DNA of 63,442 nucleotides from the NCBI GenBank assembly GCA_009731375.1, contig BJOX01000246.1, forward strand, positions 667,810 through 731,251. The letters run 5' to 3'. The translations under genes were made by a program, and so were the position numbers. Of this stretch, positions 1-15,300 are shown piece after piece. The DNA comes from Paulinella micropora. Taxonomy: Eukaryota > Cercozoa > Imbricatea > Euglyphida. Each line of letters begins with the position of its first letter. Within the stretch, counting starts at the first letter, position 1. The notes under the pieces are model-generated. The model saw nothing but the letters and a program-made list of their open reading frames with translations. It was not told the DNA's origin and did not search any database.

Positions 1-181
1 CATACCGGCCCGTCTGGAAGTGTTGGAACTGCCCTTGCGGGGGTGTCATTAGAGCTTATCGTCAATTCTTCGTACTCCCCTCACGGGTGAGACGATGGAG
101 GCGCATGTGCAGAAATGCATCAGCCATTGACAGAGAAGCACTATTGTTATTATTATTATTATTATTATTGTTACTACTACT

Positions 182-214
<33 letters not shown>

Positions 215-277
215 AAAAAAAATTTCTGTCTCTGTTTTCTTACTTTCTTTCTGTGTGCTTTCTGTTTCTCTGTGCAG

Positions 278-3521
<3,244 letters not shown>

Positions 3522-3524
3522 TCT

Positions 3525-3526
<2 letters not shown>

Positions 3527-3605
<79 letters not shown>

Positions 3606-3650
3606 GGATGGATAGATAGATGGATGGATGGATGGATGGATGGATAGATG

Positions 3651-3705
<55 letters not shown>

Positions 3706-3860
3706 GTACAGTTTTCAACATGTAGAGATTAGCACGTTTATTACCTAATACATACATACATACATACATACATACACATACATACATACATACATACATT
3801 CGTACGTACATACGTACGTTCGTACATACATACATACATACATACATACATACGCTTATA
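3527..3860. repeat. (GATA)n and (TACA)n arrays
   Basis: (GATA)n with GGAT variants at about 3527-3703, then (TACA)n with TACG variants at about 3750-3858, just past the COQ2 stop codon. Confidence 0.92.
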
Positions 3861-4202
3861 TACCATACATGCATACATATACGTGCATGCATATACATAC
3901 ATAATATATTGCAGCTTCTTTCCCTCTCACCTGCTCCAGCTAATATTATTAGCCATATTCAATCGCACGTGGTCAAAACGTCCACCTTTTGCATAATTGT
4001 TCTCGATTGATAGTGGGGCAGTGATGATACTGAAGGCCATTTCAATGCTCAGGACACGGCTTTCCAATGACATGCTCAGCATGGTCGTATCTCAAATACT
4101 GTAAATACTACCTTGTATCATTTCATTTATCTTGTTGTGAGTACACCCCCCACGGTGATTTTTTCTCGGAGTCTCTACCTGTCCTTGTTTGTCTTTGTGA
4201 GT

Positions 4203-4286
4203 GTGACTAAGAATCACCGCTTTATTGTTCAAAATTAAGACATTGTGACTAAGAATCACCGCTTTATTGTTCAAAATTAAGACATT
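4203..4286. repeat. 42-bp tandem duplication
   Basis: Two consecutive identical units, 4203-4244 and 4245-4286. The rest of 3900-4650 is unique AT/GC-balanced sequence in which I recognise no gene. Confidence 0.9.
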
Positions 4287-4657
4287 GTCCCACCCGGGCA
4301 CCAATTTTGACCTCAGGCTTTCGGAGGCTCAGTGACAGCCTGTGTCAGAATATGTGTCTATATGTATTAGAGTCGGAGTCCGAGCCAGTCTGACTGAGTC
4401 GGATTCAATTTTTAATTGAGTTGAAGATATCATCAGTTAATAGTACAGGTACTTTGAGCCGAATCACTTTCGTTGACTCCGAACTCCGCGTAACTATTTC
4501 AACCACCGATAAATTATTAACTTCCCGCCAGCCCAGTGTATTAAATTGACACTACTCATGACAATCTTAAGTATGATTCGAATATTATGAAGTTTCAGTA
4601 CTGCGGTTTGAAACAGGCTGAGACTACCGGTACTATTACCGGTACTTCAATACAGTT

Positions 4658-5175
4658 GAATACTTGATTACAATACTGATCATAAGTTGACAATCAGATC
4701 AGAGTCCCGGAAATCCGACCAGTAGTAGCAACGAAGGCTTGACTGTGATATATACTACATATGTTTCAAGTTAGGTGACGGTGTACGGGAGTCATTAAGA
4801 CATTTGGCCTACCCTTCCGAGCTCAGGCCAACAGACACAGAAAGAGAGTTTATTTAATAATGAACAAAACTGGTTCAAAGCTAACCTCCACTTCTATATA
4901 AAGAAAGTGAAGCCAGAATACTTGATTACAATACTGATCATAAGTTGAAGTTGACAATCAGATCAGAGTCCCGGAAATCCGACCAGTAGTAGCAACGAAG
5001 GCTTGACTGTGATGTATACTACATATGTTTCAAGTTAGGTGACGGTGTACGGGAGTCATTAAGACATTTGGCCTACCCTTCCGAGCTCAGGCCAACCGAA
5101 AGAGAATTTATTTAATAATGAACACAACTGGTTCAAAGCTAACCTCCACTTCTATATAAAGAAAGGGAAGCCAGA
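4658..5175. repeat. 258-bp tandem duplication
   Basis: Units 4658-4915 and 4916-5175 are near-identical. The second has a short insertion (repeated GTTGA) and a few substitutions. It looks like a recent duplication of intergenic DNA. I see no ORF and no LTR ends. 5176-5985 holds no recognisable gene. Confidence 0.85.
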
Positions 5176-5985
5176 ATTGAACCCAAACAACAAGCTAAAG
5201 GAAAAAACCGTTAAAAACTAAGTGACTATTTTACACTAGTCAACTGACACGATGCGTTACGTCCGTAACCTGCACAAATGCCAAAACATACCCTAAACAA
5301 CCCATGAGTGCAATTTCCCTTATTTAGCCATAAATTCCCAGGCACGGGAAAAACTGCCAAATTTCACGGAATTTCCCTGTAAATTTTTCATAACTTCAAA
5401 ACGGTTACTACATTTGCTTAATAACAAAAAGCTCGGGTCAACGCTATGAATGTGGGAGGTTAATCAACAAGGATGTCACAGCTTTGTGTATAATAATTTC
5501 CATCCTAATAACCTTCACCACCTCGGTAAACGGTTAAGAGTAAAATATAGGATTTAAGGCCCTACGGGATTTAAGCTTCCAAGCTTTTCCCCCATACCAC
5601 TTTATCCTAAGTTGAACAACATTAAACCGGAAGTATTCTTCAAAACCGGATTTGTAATAAGAATTCATCTTAAAATGCATTTAATAACAAGGAATCACTT
5701 CCACGAGTGAATTCCCGTAAAAACCAATAGTGTAAACATAGCACCCCTTCCCCCTCCTTTGAGATCGCTCGATCTCAAGTCCTGGAGTAATACCAACGGA
5801 GACTACATCTTCGTATAATCTCGTCAGTACCGGCTTATTGGGGAATCCCAGCCGATTGTCCACCTGGATGATCCCAAGAGCTATCCATGCTCGACCCTCG
5901 ATCAAATCTTACCAAGAGCCATCCAACAGATTAAAGGCTTGTGCTCAGAGTCATGTGGGCTAAGTTCCGAGACTTAATGTTGCCC

Positions 5986-6267
5986 GACAAAAAACACACC
6001 TTTGTTTTACAAAAACACACCTTTGTTTTACAAAAACACACCTTTGTTTTACAAAAACACTTACAAAAATACGACAAACTAAGCACACTAAGCGAGATTT
6101 AGTCAAAATGACGACAAAAACCATATTTTATTATCATAAAATATATATAAATTTCATTTATATGGTTTTTGTCGTCATTTTGACTAAATCTCGCTTAGTG
6201 TGCTTAGTTTGTCGTATTTTTGTAAAACAAAGGTGTGTTTTTGTAAAACAAAGGTGTGTTTTTTGTC
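5986..6267. repeat. E1 left terminal palindrome
   Basis: The arms read gacaaaaaacacacc... and ...ggtgtgttttttgtc around an AT-rich centre of ~40 nt (about 6121-6163). A 21-bp unit (aaaaacacacctttgttttac) repeats in the arms, with one more copy in the outer arm. The core arms around the centre are perfect. Such a palindrome is what a duplicated hairpin telomere would look like, though that role is inference. Confidence 0.9.
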
Positions 6268-6679
6268 TTTTCTGTGCTTGTATTTAATACACGAATGGAC
6301 AGGTCCGCAACACATAAATGATCATGTAGTATAGGGTGCCACTTCAGGACAGATCTTCAGTGCAGTTTCTCTAGAGAAACCACACTAAGAGCCGTTATTT
6401 AGTTTTCTCTCTAAGTTCAAAACAACAATTTCATTAAAATCTCTCTTACTGCGAAAAGTTGTCCAAGTGCCCGCACTGAAAACAGAAAGTTGTCCAAAAC
6501 CCCGCAAGTCAGAATTTTGGCGGTGTGCTTTTTCGCCTCACCTTTCTCGTCTGCGGTGTTGCCGATATTGGTCCATTTTTTTGCTGATATGATCAAAATT
6601 GGAGGGATCTTAAAAGTTCAATGGGGGAGGGGCCGATAGCCACACGAGTAAGGGAAAAAAAAGAGTTTCACCAACACGA

Positions 6680-7012
6680 TCAGAGTTGAAGGGATTTCAA
6701 ATATTCAATATTAGGATTGGTTTCTTTCTGCTTCTCTTTCTCTATCTGCTTGAGATATTCTCCTTTGTATTTATCCAATACTACTTTATTGATTTCTCTG
6801 TATTTCTTCTGTTGCTCTTGGATTTTATCTCTATTTTTCTTATAATATTCCCTTCGTTGTTTATCTATCTTATCCTTGTTTGCTTCTCTATATTTCCTCT
6901 GTTGCTCTTTGATTTTCTCCTTATTGTTTTCCACATATTTTTCCCTATATCGTTGCCTCCTTGGATCAGGGAGACTAAACACAGCCTTTATTTCCTCTAT
7001 GGTAGAACTCAT
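6680..7012 (-). CDS. Small basic helical-repeat protein in E1 left TIR
   Basis: 110 aa starting at MSSTIEEIKAVF (7012); a longer start at 7051 adds an unlikely hydrophobic leader. After about residue 15 it is a charged helical repeat of the kind YREANKDKIDKQRREYY. The same repeat style occurs at 7497-7715 and 37654-37896 and behind the GIY-YIG domain at 16609-17222, and is common in viral nuclease-like proteins. Coiled coil or DNA binding is inference. The right-TIR copy at 28729 carries a stop at codon 40, so only this copy is intact. Confidence 0.65.
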   Translation of the reverse strand: MSSTIEEIKAVFSLPDPRRQRYREKYVENNKEKIKEQQRKYREANKDKIDKQRREYYKKNRDKIQEQQKKYREINKVVLDKYKGEYLKQIEKEKQKETNPNIEYLKSLQL

Positions 7013-7237
7013 TATATATACGATGAATAGTATGCTTAATACATAATTCAATGATTGAATATAAGAGCAGGCGAGAGAGATTGTCTTCTCCTATTGGTGT
7101 CCAACCCCATGGTTGGCCACGGCCAAGCGATTTTTTATAAGGTTGGACACTTTTTAGTTATTAAATTTCGGTATTTATTATATTATTCTTCTTACTATTA
7201 TCTATATTTTAACTTGTCCAGGGTGTCCAACCTTTTA

Positions 7238-7345
7238 TTAAGAAAGGAAATTTTTTTTGTTGGGATGAGCCCTTAAAAATGCTTTCGCCCTTTCCCTTCT
7301 CCGTTGAACTACTTCTTCCTTAGTGAATTGATGTGTCCTCGGCAT
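7238..7345 (-). pseudogene. Truncated basic ORF at left TIR junction
   Basis: A 35-codon ORF starting MPRTHQFTKEEVVQRRRER on the minus strand. Its last codons (KKNFLS) come from the TIR edge. This suggests a longer helical-repeat gene that was cut where the TIR begins. It diverges from the ORF at 7497 across segment D. Confidence 0.5.
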
Positions 7346-7365
7346 TATGTCCCTTATATATATAA

Positions 7366-7576
7366 TTATATTATTTTAATTATTTTAAATTAAAAATCCA
7401 TATTACCCCCGATATGTCCCTAAATGTTGTTAAAACCACTCGGCCAGTTGTTGTTAATAGTAGCAGTCTGAGAGAGACAAACCCGTGTTAGTAATAATGA
7501 AGGCCGAATTGACCGAGGCCAATACCCGCGGGCGGAAAATTATTTTTCCTTATTGTATAAAAACGGGAGCCGACAA
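7366..7576. repeat. Direct repeat D, left copy
   Basis: 211 bp, near-identical and in the same orientation to 28277-28487, although the flanking TIRs are inverted. It contains an AT-rich stretch and the first ~26 codons of the ORF at 7497, so it is probably a divergent promoter region plus gene start. Confidence 0.9.
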
Positions 7577-7715
7577 GAATAGGGCAAACGCGAAGGCATA
7601 CTATTACAAGAACCAAGATAGGATAAAATTATTGCGGAAGGAGAAATATGAAAAACAAAAAGCGGAATTACTTGAATTAAGGGCTTTTCGTAATAATATG
7701 TTAAACAATATATAA
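7497..7715 (+). CDS. Small basic helical-repeat protein
   Basis: 72 aa from the ATG at 7497 (an alternative start at 7485 adds four residues). N-terminus MKAELTEANTRGRKIIF, then a lysine/tyrosine-rich repeat AYYYKNQDRIKLLRKEKY. The 5' part is duplicated at 28408, where it is cut by the TIR. Function unknown. Confidence 0.55.
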   Translation: MKAELTEANTRGRKIIFPYCIKTGADKNRANAKAYYYKNQDRIKLLRKEKYEKQKAELLELRAFRNNMLNNI

Positions 7716-7763
7716 TTTATTTTATATATTCTCATAAAAAATATATATACTATTATATAAACC

Positions 7764-8267
7764 ATGGACACCTCTCACCGCCGATCGTATTGGACATACG
7801 ACGACCTAAGACTTCATTTGGATTATGTAAGTGGAAATTATTTCCTAAATCTGGTCAATGCAGTTTCATTTATGTCGCCCGATGGAAAGTGGAACACGAA
7901 CGACTGGAAACTTGTGGAAAGTATAGAAAACGGGGAACAACAATATTGTTGTTGCTCACACGAGATTACAAAGAATTACATTATAAAAAACGTAAAAAAC
8001 GGGAACGAAATGGTGCTGGGATCTGAATGTATCAAGCGGTTTAAAAACAGCCAAATGAATGCAGACCTATCATTGCTTATTCGCACCCTTGACAATCCAA
8101 ACATTAAATTCTGTTGCTATTGTAATAGCAATAGGGCAATTCCAAAAAAGATTGTAGAAAAGTATCCGAACAGGGACAAGTATTATCATAAGACATGCCT
8201 CATAAAGAAATTAAAGTATTGTGAATTTTGTAGACAATTTAAAGGAATATTAAATGCGGATGCTTGA
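7764..8267 (+). CDS. Putative zinc-binding protein
   Basis: 167 aa. Cysteine-rich: CCCSHEITKNYIIKNVKNG, then MVLGSEC, a CCYCNS pair and CEFCRQF near the C-terminus. The first pattern (Cys pair, I.N..NG, hydrophobic-GS-C) recurs in small proteins of large DNA viruses and phages and probably binds zinc; the exact family is not certain. It sits between the TIR genes and the replication gene on the same strand. 8268-8416 is AT-rich promoter-like DNA. Confidence 0.65.
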   Translation: MDTSHRRSYWTYDDLRLHLDYVSGNYFLNLVNAVSFMSPDGKWNTNDWKLVESIENGEQQYCCCSHEITKNYIIKNVKNGNEMVLGSECIKRFKNSQMNADLSLLIRTLDNPNIKFCCYCNSNRAIPKKIVEKYPNRDKYYHKTCLIKKLKYCEFCRQFKGILNADA

Positions 8268-8416
8268 ATAAGTAAAAAAAAAAAAGAAGTTATTTTTTGT
8301 ATAAAGATATATAAAAAATTATAATTACCTATTAAGTATAGTGTTATATATATGGATATACGGATATATAGAATAATTAATTTATTTTTATAAAAAGATC
8401 CGAGCGACTATATAAG

Positions 8417-10846
8417 ATGGCCTCACCGACACTGACCAATGAGCAATGGTATTGGAAACAAGAAGAAGCACTGAGAGATAAACCGCAGGATGCGGTCCTT
8501 ATCAAGTGGGGGAACAAGCAATTCACCACTATGCCATTTCAAGAGGATTTCGTGGCATTGATTGAAAAAACGCCAGAGGAACAAAGACAATACTATGAAG
8601 TATTAATGGAAAACAAACCCCAGGGAATGTTTGCCGACATTGATGGCGATGAATTATCAATCTCACGAGAAAAAATGTATGAGCGATGGAACACGCTTAT
8701 GGAAAATGTATTTGCTAATGTAGGCTTGAAGCATAATCCTAAAAAAGCAAGATACTTGGATGCGAGCAAGAATGGTAAAATGTCGTGCCGTTTTTCTTAC
8801 GATAATGGCTTGGTGTTTCAAAACTGCGAAACACAAAAAGAGCTCTGGAAATATGTGGAAGTGGTAATTGAAAAAGATTACCCCGACCTCTGTTTCACAT
8901 TTGAACGGGCCGACAAGAATATTGAATTGCGAACCATACTTGATATTTCTGTTTATAACAAAAACAGGGCTTTCCGCACTATCTATTCTCATAAAGATGG
9001 TAGCGATCGCGTTTTGCTTCCGTGTTCATACACACCAAAAGCAAACACCTTGAAACTGCTACAAGATGTAGAAATAGACAATTATTTGATTATGCGACCC
9101 GATGATGATACATTTTACAACATCAAAATTCCTGAATATACAACTTTGAAACGATATCAACATATCACATTGGAAGAAATATACGAAATCATACTCAGCA
9201 AAATACCAAATGTAGAAATTGTTGAAAAAAAAAGCAGAGAATGTTTATTTTAAAAACCATAGGGACACGAATATGTATCATAAACGGAGAAGAAAATAAC
9301 AGCGACAATTGCTATGTGGTATGGAGAAGAGACGGATTGTATTTCTACTGCCACGATAGTAATTGCGAGGGCAAAGGTATAAAAATTTATGAACTATCTC
9401 CCCCCGTCGTCCGTAACATCAACACGATTGAAGATTTACGACGACTTGCCGACGAATGTAATAATTTGGAAAAATTCACAGAGTTGATAGATACTGCTTT
9501 GGCTTGGATGAATAAATCATACACTTTTGCTAACTTAGCAAAGCCAACCATAATTGAAGAATATGTTGATTCCAAAGGTAAGCAGGTGTTCCGCTACAAG
9601 ACGGAATCAGCAATGGAATCATTCTTCAAAAACAAGAGAGTAAAGACTAACTTATCAAAGGAGGACTGGATAGCACTAGGCAAGAACTCAGCCACATTGA
9701 ATGTCGTTGATTTGTATAAAATGTGGAACACACACCCGAAAAGACGAGAAGTGAATGACGTAATCTTTGATCCTAAGGCATACTTTGATAACGACAAACA
9801 AGGGTTTTATAATTTGTTTAAGGGTTTTGAAATCCCAGCGGACACATTAGAAGATGTGAAATCATTCACGGCAGAAGAAGAAAAAAATGAAGCATTCTTT
9901 CAACATATCTTAAACAGATGGTGTGGGGGAAGACAAGACATATATAAAAAGGTGCTTGATATGTTCGCGAGTATTTACCAAAAGCCGCGGCAAAAGCTAC
10001 ATTTATCATTAGTTTTGACAAGCACTGAACGAGCAGGAAAGGGAATTATTCTTGAAATATTCAAAGACATAATAGGTGCCGATTATTACTTCCAGCCGTC
10101 CGATGTTAAAGAAATATTAGGTGATTTCAATGCCCAACTAGCAAAAGCAATTGTAGTATTTATGGACGAAATGGTTTGGGGTGGTGATAAAGAACGAGCG
10201 GGAACAATTAAGAAACTTGTATCAGAAAACACACTCACTCTTAAACAAAAATATTTGCCAAATCTAACATTAGAAAATATGTTATTCTTGGTCCTTGCTT
10301 CAAACGAAGAATGGGTAGTGCCAGCGGGAACCACCGAGCAACGATGGTTAGTCCTTGAAGTTTCAGACGAACTGGCACTTATGAAACCAGACGAGAAAAG
10401 AAAGTAATTACAGATATTAGATCTATTGACAGGCAACGACTGGCGAAGTTTCTTCTTGAAAGAGACCTCAGCGATTTTAACAACCGCGAAACGATTATTA
10501 CAAAGGGACTGCCAGAACAAAAAGTGAAATCCCTTTCAAAGTTAAGAAAGTGGTGGTTGGATTGCTTGAACTTAGGATATATCACGGATGAAATACCAGA
10601 AATTCATTTTGGTAAAGAGGTTTCAAAGAAAGCATTATACGACACATATAAAGCAAACGTAAATGATCCACATACTTCACAAGAAAACTGATGCCAGATG
10701 TGGTAGAAAAGAAGAAGACAATGGAAGAAGGTATAAGAATTAGATATGTAGATTTACCAACCTTAGAAGAATGTAAAAATCAATGGAAGGTTATTTATGG
10801 TGATAACGAATGGACTTTTGACGACGACAATGATGATGATGAATAA
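8417..10846 (+). pseudogene. PrimPol-SF3 (D5-like) primase-helicase, frameshifted
   Basis: One replication gene broken into four frames: 8417-9253, 9241-10407, about 10408-10690 and 10691-10846. The N-terminal archaeo-eukaryotic primase has DxD in FADIDGDE (residues 74-76), a SCRF motif (S123) and LDISVYNKNRAFRTIY (residues 175-190). A Cys/His cluster follows (YFYCHDSNC), then an SF3 helicase with Walker A TERAGKGIILE, Walker B VVFMDEMVWGG and a C motif LVLASNEEW. The tail carries RKWWLDCLNLGYI and VSKKALYDTY, typical of D5-like C-termini. In the virus it would prime and unwind DNA. Family firm; activity doubtful as assembled. Confidence 0.85.
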
Positions 10847-10886
10847 ATAATATAAAACGGATTTTTTTGTTATGCTTATATATAAC

Positions 10887-11621
10887 ATGTCAACTAAAAA
10901 AGATTATCTGAGCCAAATAGAAAAATGGACCCATTTAAGTAGCGATATAAAACTGCCAACAAGCAAATCGCTTAAACCTGATATCGTCGCATTTTATGAA
11001 AAATACCGACCCGAACAAACCCCAGAAGGTGATAATGTTGAAGTTTTGTTGCCTTCTTCCGATATGATGAAAAAATTCTTGATAATGAACCAACAACAGA
11101 AGAATATACATCTTTTAAGGAAAGTGATTTGAAGGACTCCAATGTAGTTGAAGACTCCAATGTAGTTGAAGATGCGCCCTTCGGACCGCATGCGACCTTC
11201 TGTCAGGAAACTGGTATTACCGAAATCAAGGCTAATGTAGGAGAAGAATTAGCAAAAAAAAGAATTTCCTGTTTTAGAAGCAAAAGAGGAAACCGCACCA
11301 ACGAAGGAAAAGAAAACACCGATTAAAGCAAAGCGAAATCCGCCCGAGAACGGATATAGTTGCTATGAAATAATAACGGCACATTTGAAAGTATCAAAAG
11401 ACCCGTTTAATTTCTTGTATATGAAAGTGGAAGACCGCACCATAATGCAGGAGGATATGAAGAAATGGCACGAGAGTAGATACGCACACATACCACCAGA
11501 GCAACGTCCTATTCTTAAATTTGGTAAGTTAGATTATAAAACATTTTTCCGCGATGTCTTATCTCAACACGAGTGCAAACTAACAACATTAAAAGATATG
11601 TATGACAGGTTTCATATGTAA
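10887..11621 (+). pseudogene. FGKY-motif protein, frameshifted
   Basis: Frames 10887-11132, about 11065-11326 and about 11257-11621 read on from each other across A-runs near 11070 and 11255. The N-terminal half (STKKDYLSQIEKW, KPDIVAFYEKY, ITEIKANVGEEL) matches the E2 gene at 56997-57458 (reverse). The C-terminal half (CYEIITAHLKVSKDPFNF, PILKFGKLDYKTFF) differs from the E2 copy. Function unknown. One of the genes shared by the two elements. Confidence 0.6.
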
Positions 11622-12234
11622 TCTGCGGTCAGCGCTATGTCTCTCATAACATCAATATTAAAATATGATGGTTTAAAGGACACATAATCCGCAGATGCCG
11701 TTTTATAATATACTTCCAATGTTATTGGAGCATCTGTCGCATATGTCAATAAAACCTCATTGGTTGTATTACCTACAATTCGTATTGTTGTATTATTAGT
11801 GGTGTCCGCGGGATTTGAACAAGTCATTAACCATATCATTTTCATTTGGACTCCGTATCTTTGAATTAGCCACACACAATCAAAAGACTTATACTCAATC
11901 TCGGTTGTATAATTTAGCACTTCGCTGTAAAAACATTTGTTCCGTCCGTTTTATGAAACCAGAACTGGAAAGTTCCTATTCCGCTTGGAGCAGGCGAATT
12001 CAAAGACCCGCGAAAAGCAACTTTAATGAAATAACCATATCCTAAATTAGATATTGTTTTGCTACCATATCCGCCCGTGCAAAGTGTGGTGAATGTGGAA
12101 CTTTCCATCCACGACCTAAGGTCAAGACCAACGTAAGCATTTTGAATGTTTCTCGTCAATGTTGGAGTAGCAGTAACGGCAATAGTTTTAGTATCTATTG
12201 ACTGCTGTTCTTGTGATCGGCCGAATATATTCAT
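11612..12234 (-). pseudogene. Putative virion-associated protein, frameshifted
   Basis: Two overlapping frames, 11914-12234 and 11612-11920, join with a one-base shift near 11917 to about 205 aa. It starts MNIFGRSQEQQSIDTKTIAV and is rich in Thr, Ser and aromatic beta-strand-like segments, suggesting a structural protein; no family recognised. It is divergent from the fibre gene, and its end overlaps the previous gene's end by 10 bp. Confidence 0.5.
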
Positions 12235-12265
12235 ATTTTTAAAACTATATATTCCACTATATATA

Positions 12266-12310
12266 AAAAATCGCTCGCGATTTTGCTATATAAGACAAAT
12301 TGAAAATTTG
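12266..12310. promoter_or_regulatory. Two hairpins in a divergent intergenic region
   Basis: AAAATCGC-TC-GCGATTTT at 12266-12283 and ACAAATT-GAA-AATTTGT at 12294-12310 lie between the divergent starts at 12234 and 12337, in AT-rich DNA. They could be 5'-leader hairpins or processing sites. Confidence 0.5.
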
Positions 12311-12336
12311 TTTGTATAAAATAATTCTATTAAATT

Positions 12337-15300
12337 ATGAACCATTTGGGCAATCCATGGACATATCATTTTTATGGCTCTCTCATAGTGGATGAGAGTT
12401 TAGAAATTGATGGAGTATTATATGGCGATCATATTGAAGCAAACTCAATACAAGCAAGGACTGACGACATAACAATATCATCGCGAAATAATAACTCCTC
12501 TTTGTTGATATCTGATACTGGTTATGTGTCAATTAATAACGAATACGATTTACCATTAGCGGACGGCACGGCTAATCAAGTATTAAAAACAGATGGGTTG
12601 GGCAATACTTCATTTGCTACATTAACTTCAAGTTATATAAGCGACTTTGAATTATATAAATTAACGGACGTAACAATAACGGGCACACCCAACAGCAATC
12701 AATTGCTTATTTATAGCACAGGGCAATGGAGAAACACAACATCGCCTTTTCTGAGATTAGATGGAATTTTCAATATGACGGGAAAATTAAATATGGGAGG
12801 GCAAAGCATAACAAATGTTAATCTTGTTGATGGTGTAGATGTTTCTGTTCTTGATACTTCGGTGGTTAAACTAACAGGAATCCAAACAATAAAGGATTTC
12901 GTGGATAAAATATCAACATGGTATGGAAAACCGATAATCATAGGTAGAGCAACAAAAGGAAATGGTGCTACTGGTGGATTGGAATTGTATGGTAATTATG
13001 GCGACCGAACTGGTGGTGCGCATATGCGAGCAATTACACCACAAGACAATTATCCGACTTTTTCATTAGTCAATTTAGGGCATGGTAGTGTAAGTATGGC
13101 CTTCGATGCTTATATATGGATTCTAACGGATGGGAATCTAGTTATGCGAGTTCAAGTTTTGCGATCGCCAAAGTTAATGATAAATTTAGAATTTTATATG
13201 GTGTTGGGAGTACCATTGGGGATGTTGTTCCATGGGACACCGCTCTGAAAATTGACACAGCAGGTTTATTAACCGTGAAAGCAATAACGGCGAGTGGATT
13301 AATAACGGCAAATGCGGGATTGAATATGGGAGGGCAAAGTATAACGAATGTTAATTTGGTTGATGGTGTTGATGTTTCAGTTCTTGATACTTCGGTGGTT
13401 AAACTAACAGGAGACCAAACCATAGGAGGAATTAAAATATTTAGCAGTATAATACATGCTAGTGCGGGTATTGATATGAAAAGCCAAAGCATAACATATG
13501 TGAATTTGGTTGATGGCGTGGATGTTTCAGTTCTTGATACTTCGGTGGTTAAAGTAACAGGAGACCAAACCATAGCAGGGAATGAAAATTTTCCATCAAC
13601 TTCAGAAGTAAGTGGTTCGTCCAATCCTACTTCTTTTGATGGTATTGGTATTGCCTTTGATACAAAAATAGGAATGATTGCAGCACAAAAAACAGCAACA
13701 GCGACTTGGTATCCGATACAAATAACTGGTTCGTATGTAGAGTTATATTCAGGTAATACTTTAATTACAACCGCAACTGGAACAACATTAAGTTTGAATA
13801 ACAACAAAATAACAAACTTAGCCGACCCTTCCGCTTCAACAGATGGAGCAAATAAAAGTTATGTTAATACAAAAGACGGGCAAAATGTGAAACTAACAGG
13901 AAACCAAACAATAGCAGGAATTAAGACATACAGCAGTGGTGTTGAAATAACTGGAAATTCAATCAATTCAACAACAAAAGGCTCATTCATCATTTTCAAT
14001 TCTACAAGTAATATCGGGTCAATTGCTAGTTTGGATATGAAAACTGCAACATATTACAACTTTGAAATTTCTGCGAAAAAAATAAGTTTTATTATTGATG
14101 GGACGATTGTTTCGTGGTTTAATGCTACTGGCTTAGATTGTAATAGTAGTCGGATTGTTAATCTAGGAGCACCACAAAATGCGAATGAAGCGGTAAATAG
14201 ACAATATCTGGATGACAATTGTGTGAAACTAACAACGGACCAAACCATAACAGGAAGTAAAACATTCAACGGGACGAGCACTGTGATAAAATATCTAACT
14301 CTAACACAAACGGCCGATTTTAATAATCAAGTTATCATTAATGGTGGAAATATAACATATAATGGGGCGAGGATATTAAACCAAAATGGAGGAGATATAT
14401 TCTTTTCACAGGCATCAGGTGATTATCAATATTTCTTATTTACTCTAAATACCGCTACAAGTGGAACCGCAGGCCAAAGAGGTTATGTATTCACTAATGT
14501 AGCATTTGATGTAAAAGGGGCGGGACTTTATATTTCAAAACTTTTGGATAATAAAAGTGCTTCGTCTGACATTGTCCGTTTTAACAATGCTGGCGGTATG
14601 CGGTTTTATGGTGCTTTGGATATGAACTCAAACAACATAACAAATGGTGGAACAATAACGGGAACAACAATTACTTCAACTGCTGGCATGACTACAACAA
14701 CATTAACGGCGAGCGGATTATTAACAGCAGATGGCGGTTGCAAGTTATCTATTCAAAATAAAGTAGATGGAGGAAATGGACAGGGTATATTTCTGTGGGA
14801 TACAGACAACGCAGGATGGGGGATTTATATGGCTCAGCCAGGGGCAGGTAAAAGTCTATCTGGAGGGTCTGCGGTTGCAGGCAACGATATTTCAGGCTTT
14901 GCTATAAGATTTAGGTCTGGTTTTGCTTCGGCAGATGGTTTTGTGTGGGAAAATTCTAATGAGCAATTGTTAATGTCATTAAATGGGGCAAACGGAACTT
15001 TATGGACAAAAGGATTGATAACGGCTAGTGCGGGGATATCAACAACAACATTAACGACGAGTGATAAAATAACAAGCAACAGGCAAACCAATAATTATAG
15101 GCAGTACAACGAAATCAGCAAATGGGGCGACAGGGGGCTTGGAATTTTACGGGACTGCTTCAAATATCGGAGGGGCACACTTACAAGCAATAACAACGCC
15201 GGATGCTTATCCAACATTTCAATTATTGAACTGGGCACACGACAATATAAACTTAAGTTTTGATACTTATTTTGATGGCACGAACTGGAAATCAAGCCAC

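Larger units (their letters stand above)
5986..7260. repeat. E1 left terminal inverted repeat
   Basis: Matches the reverse complement of 28484-29702 almost throughout. It holds the terminal palindrome, an intact small basic ORF (6680-7012) and AT-rich sequence. The inner edge is the run ending at 7260. Outside 5986 the sequence no longer matches the right end. Confidence 0.92.

Noticed and set aside
4658-5175. LTR pair of a retrotransposon
   Set aside because: The two 258-bp units are directly adjacent, with no internal region, TG/CA ends or primer-binding site; a tandem duplication is simpler.
7055-7276. ORF in the E1 left TIR (and its mirror at 28399-28686)
   Set aside because: Low-complexity hydrophobic reading of AT-rich TIR DNA without homology; its frame is not kept between the two TIR copies.
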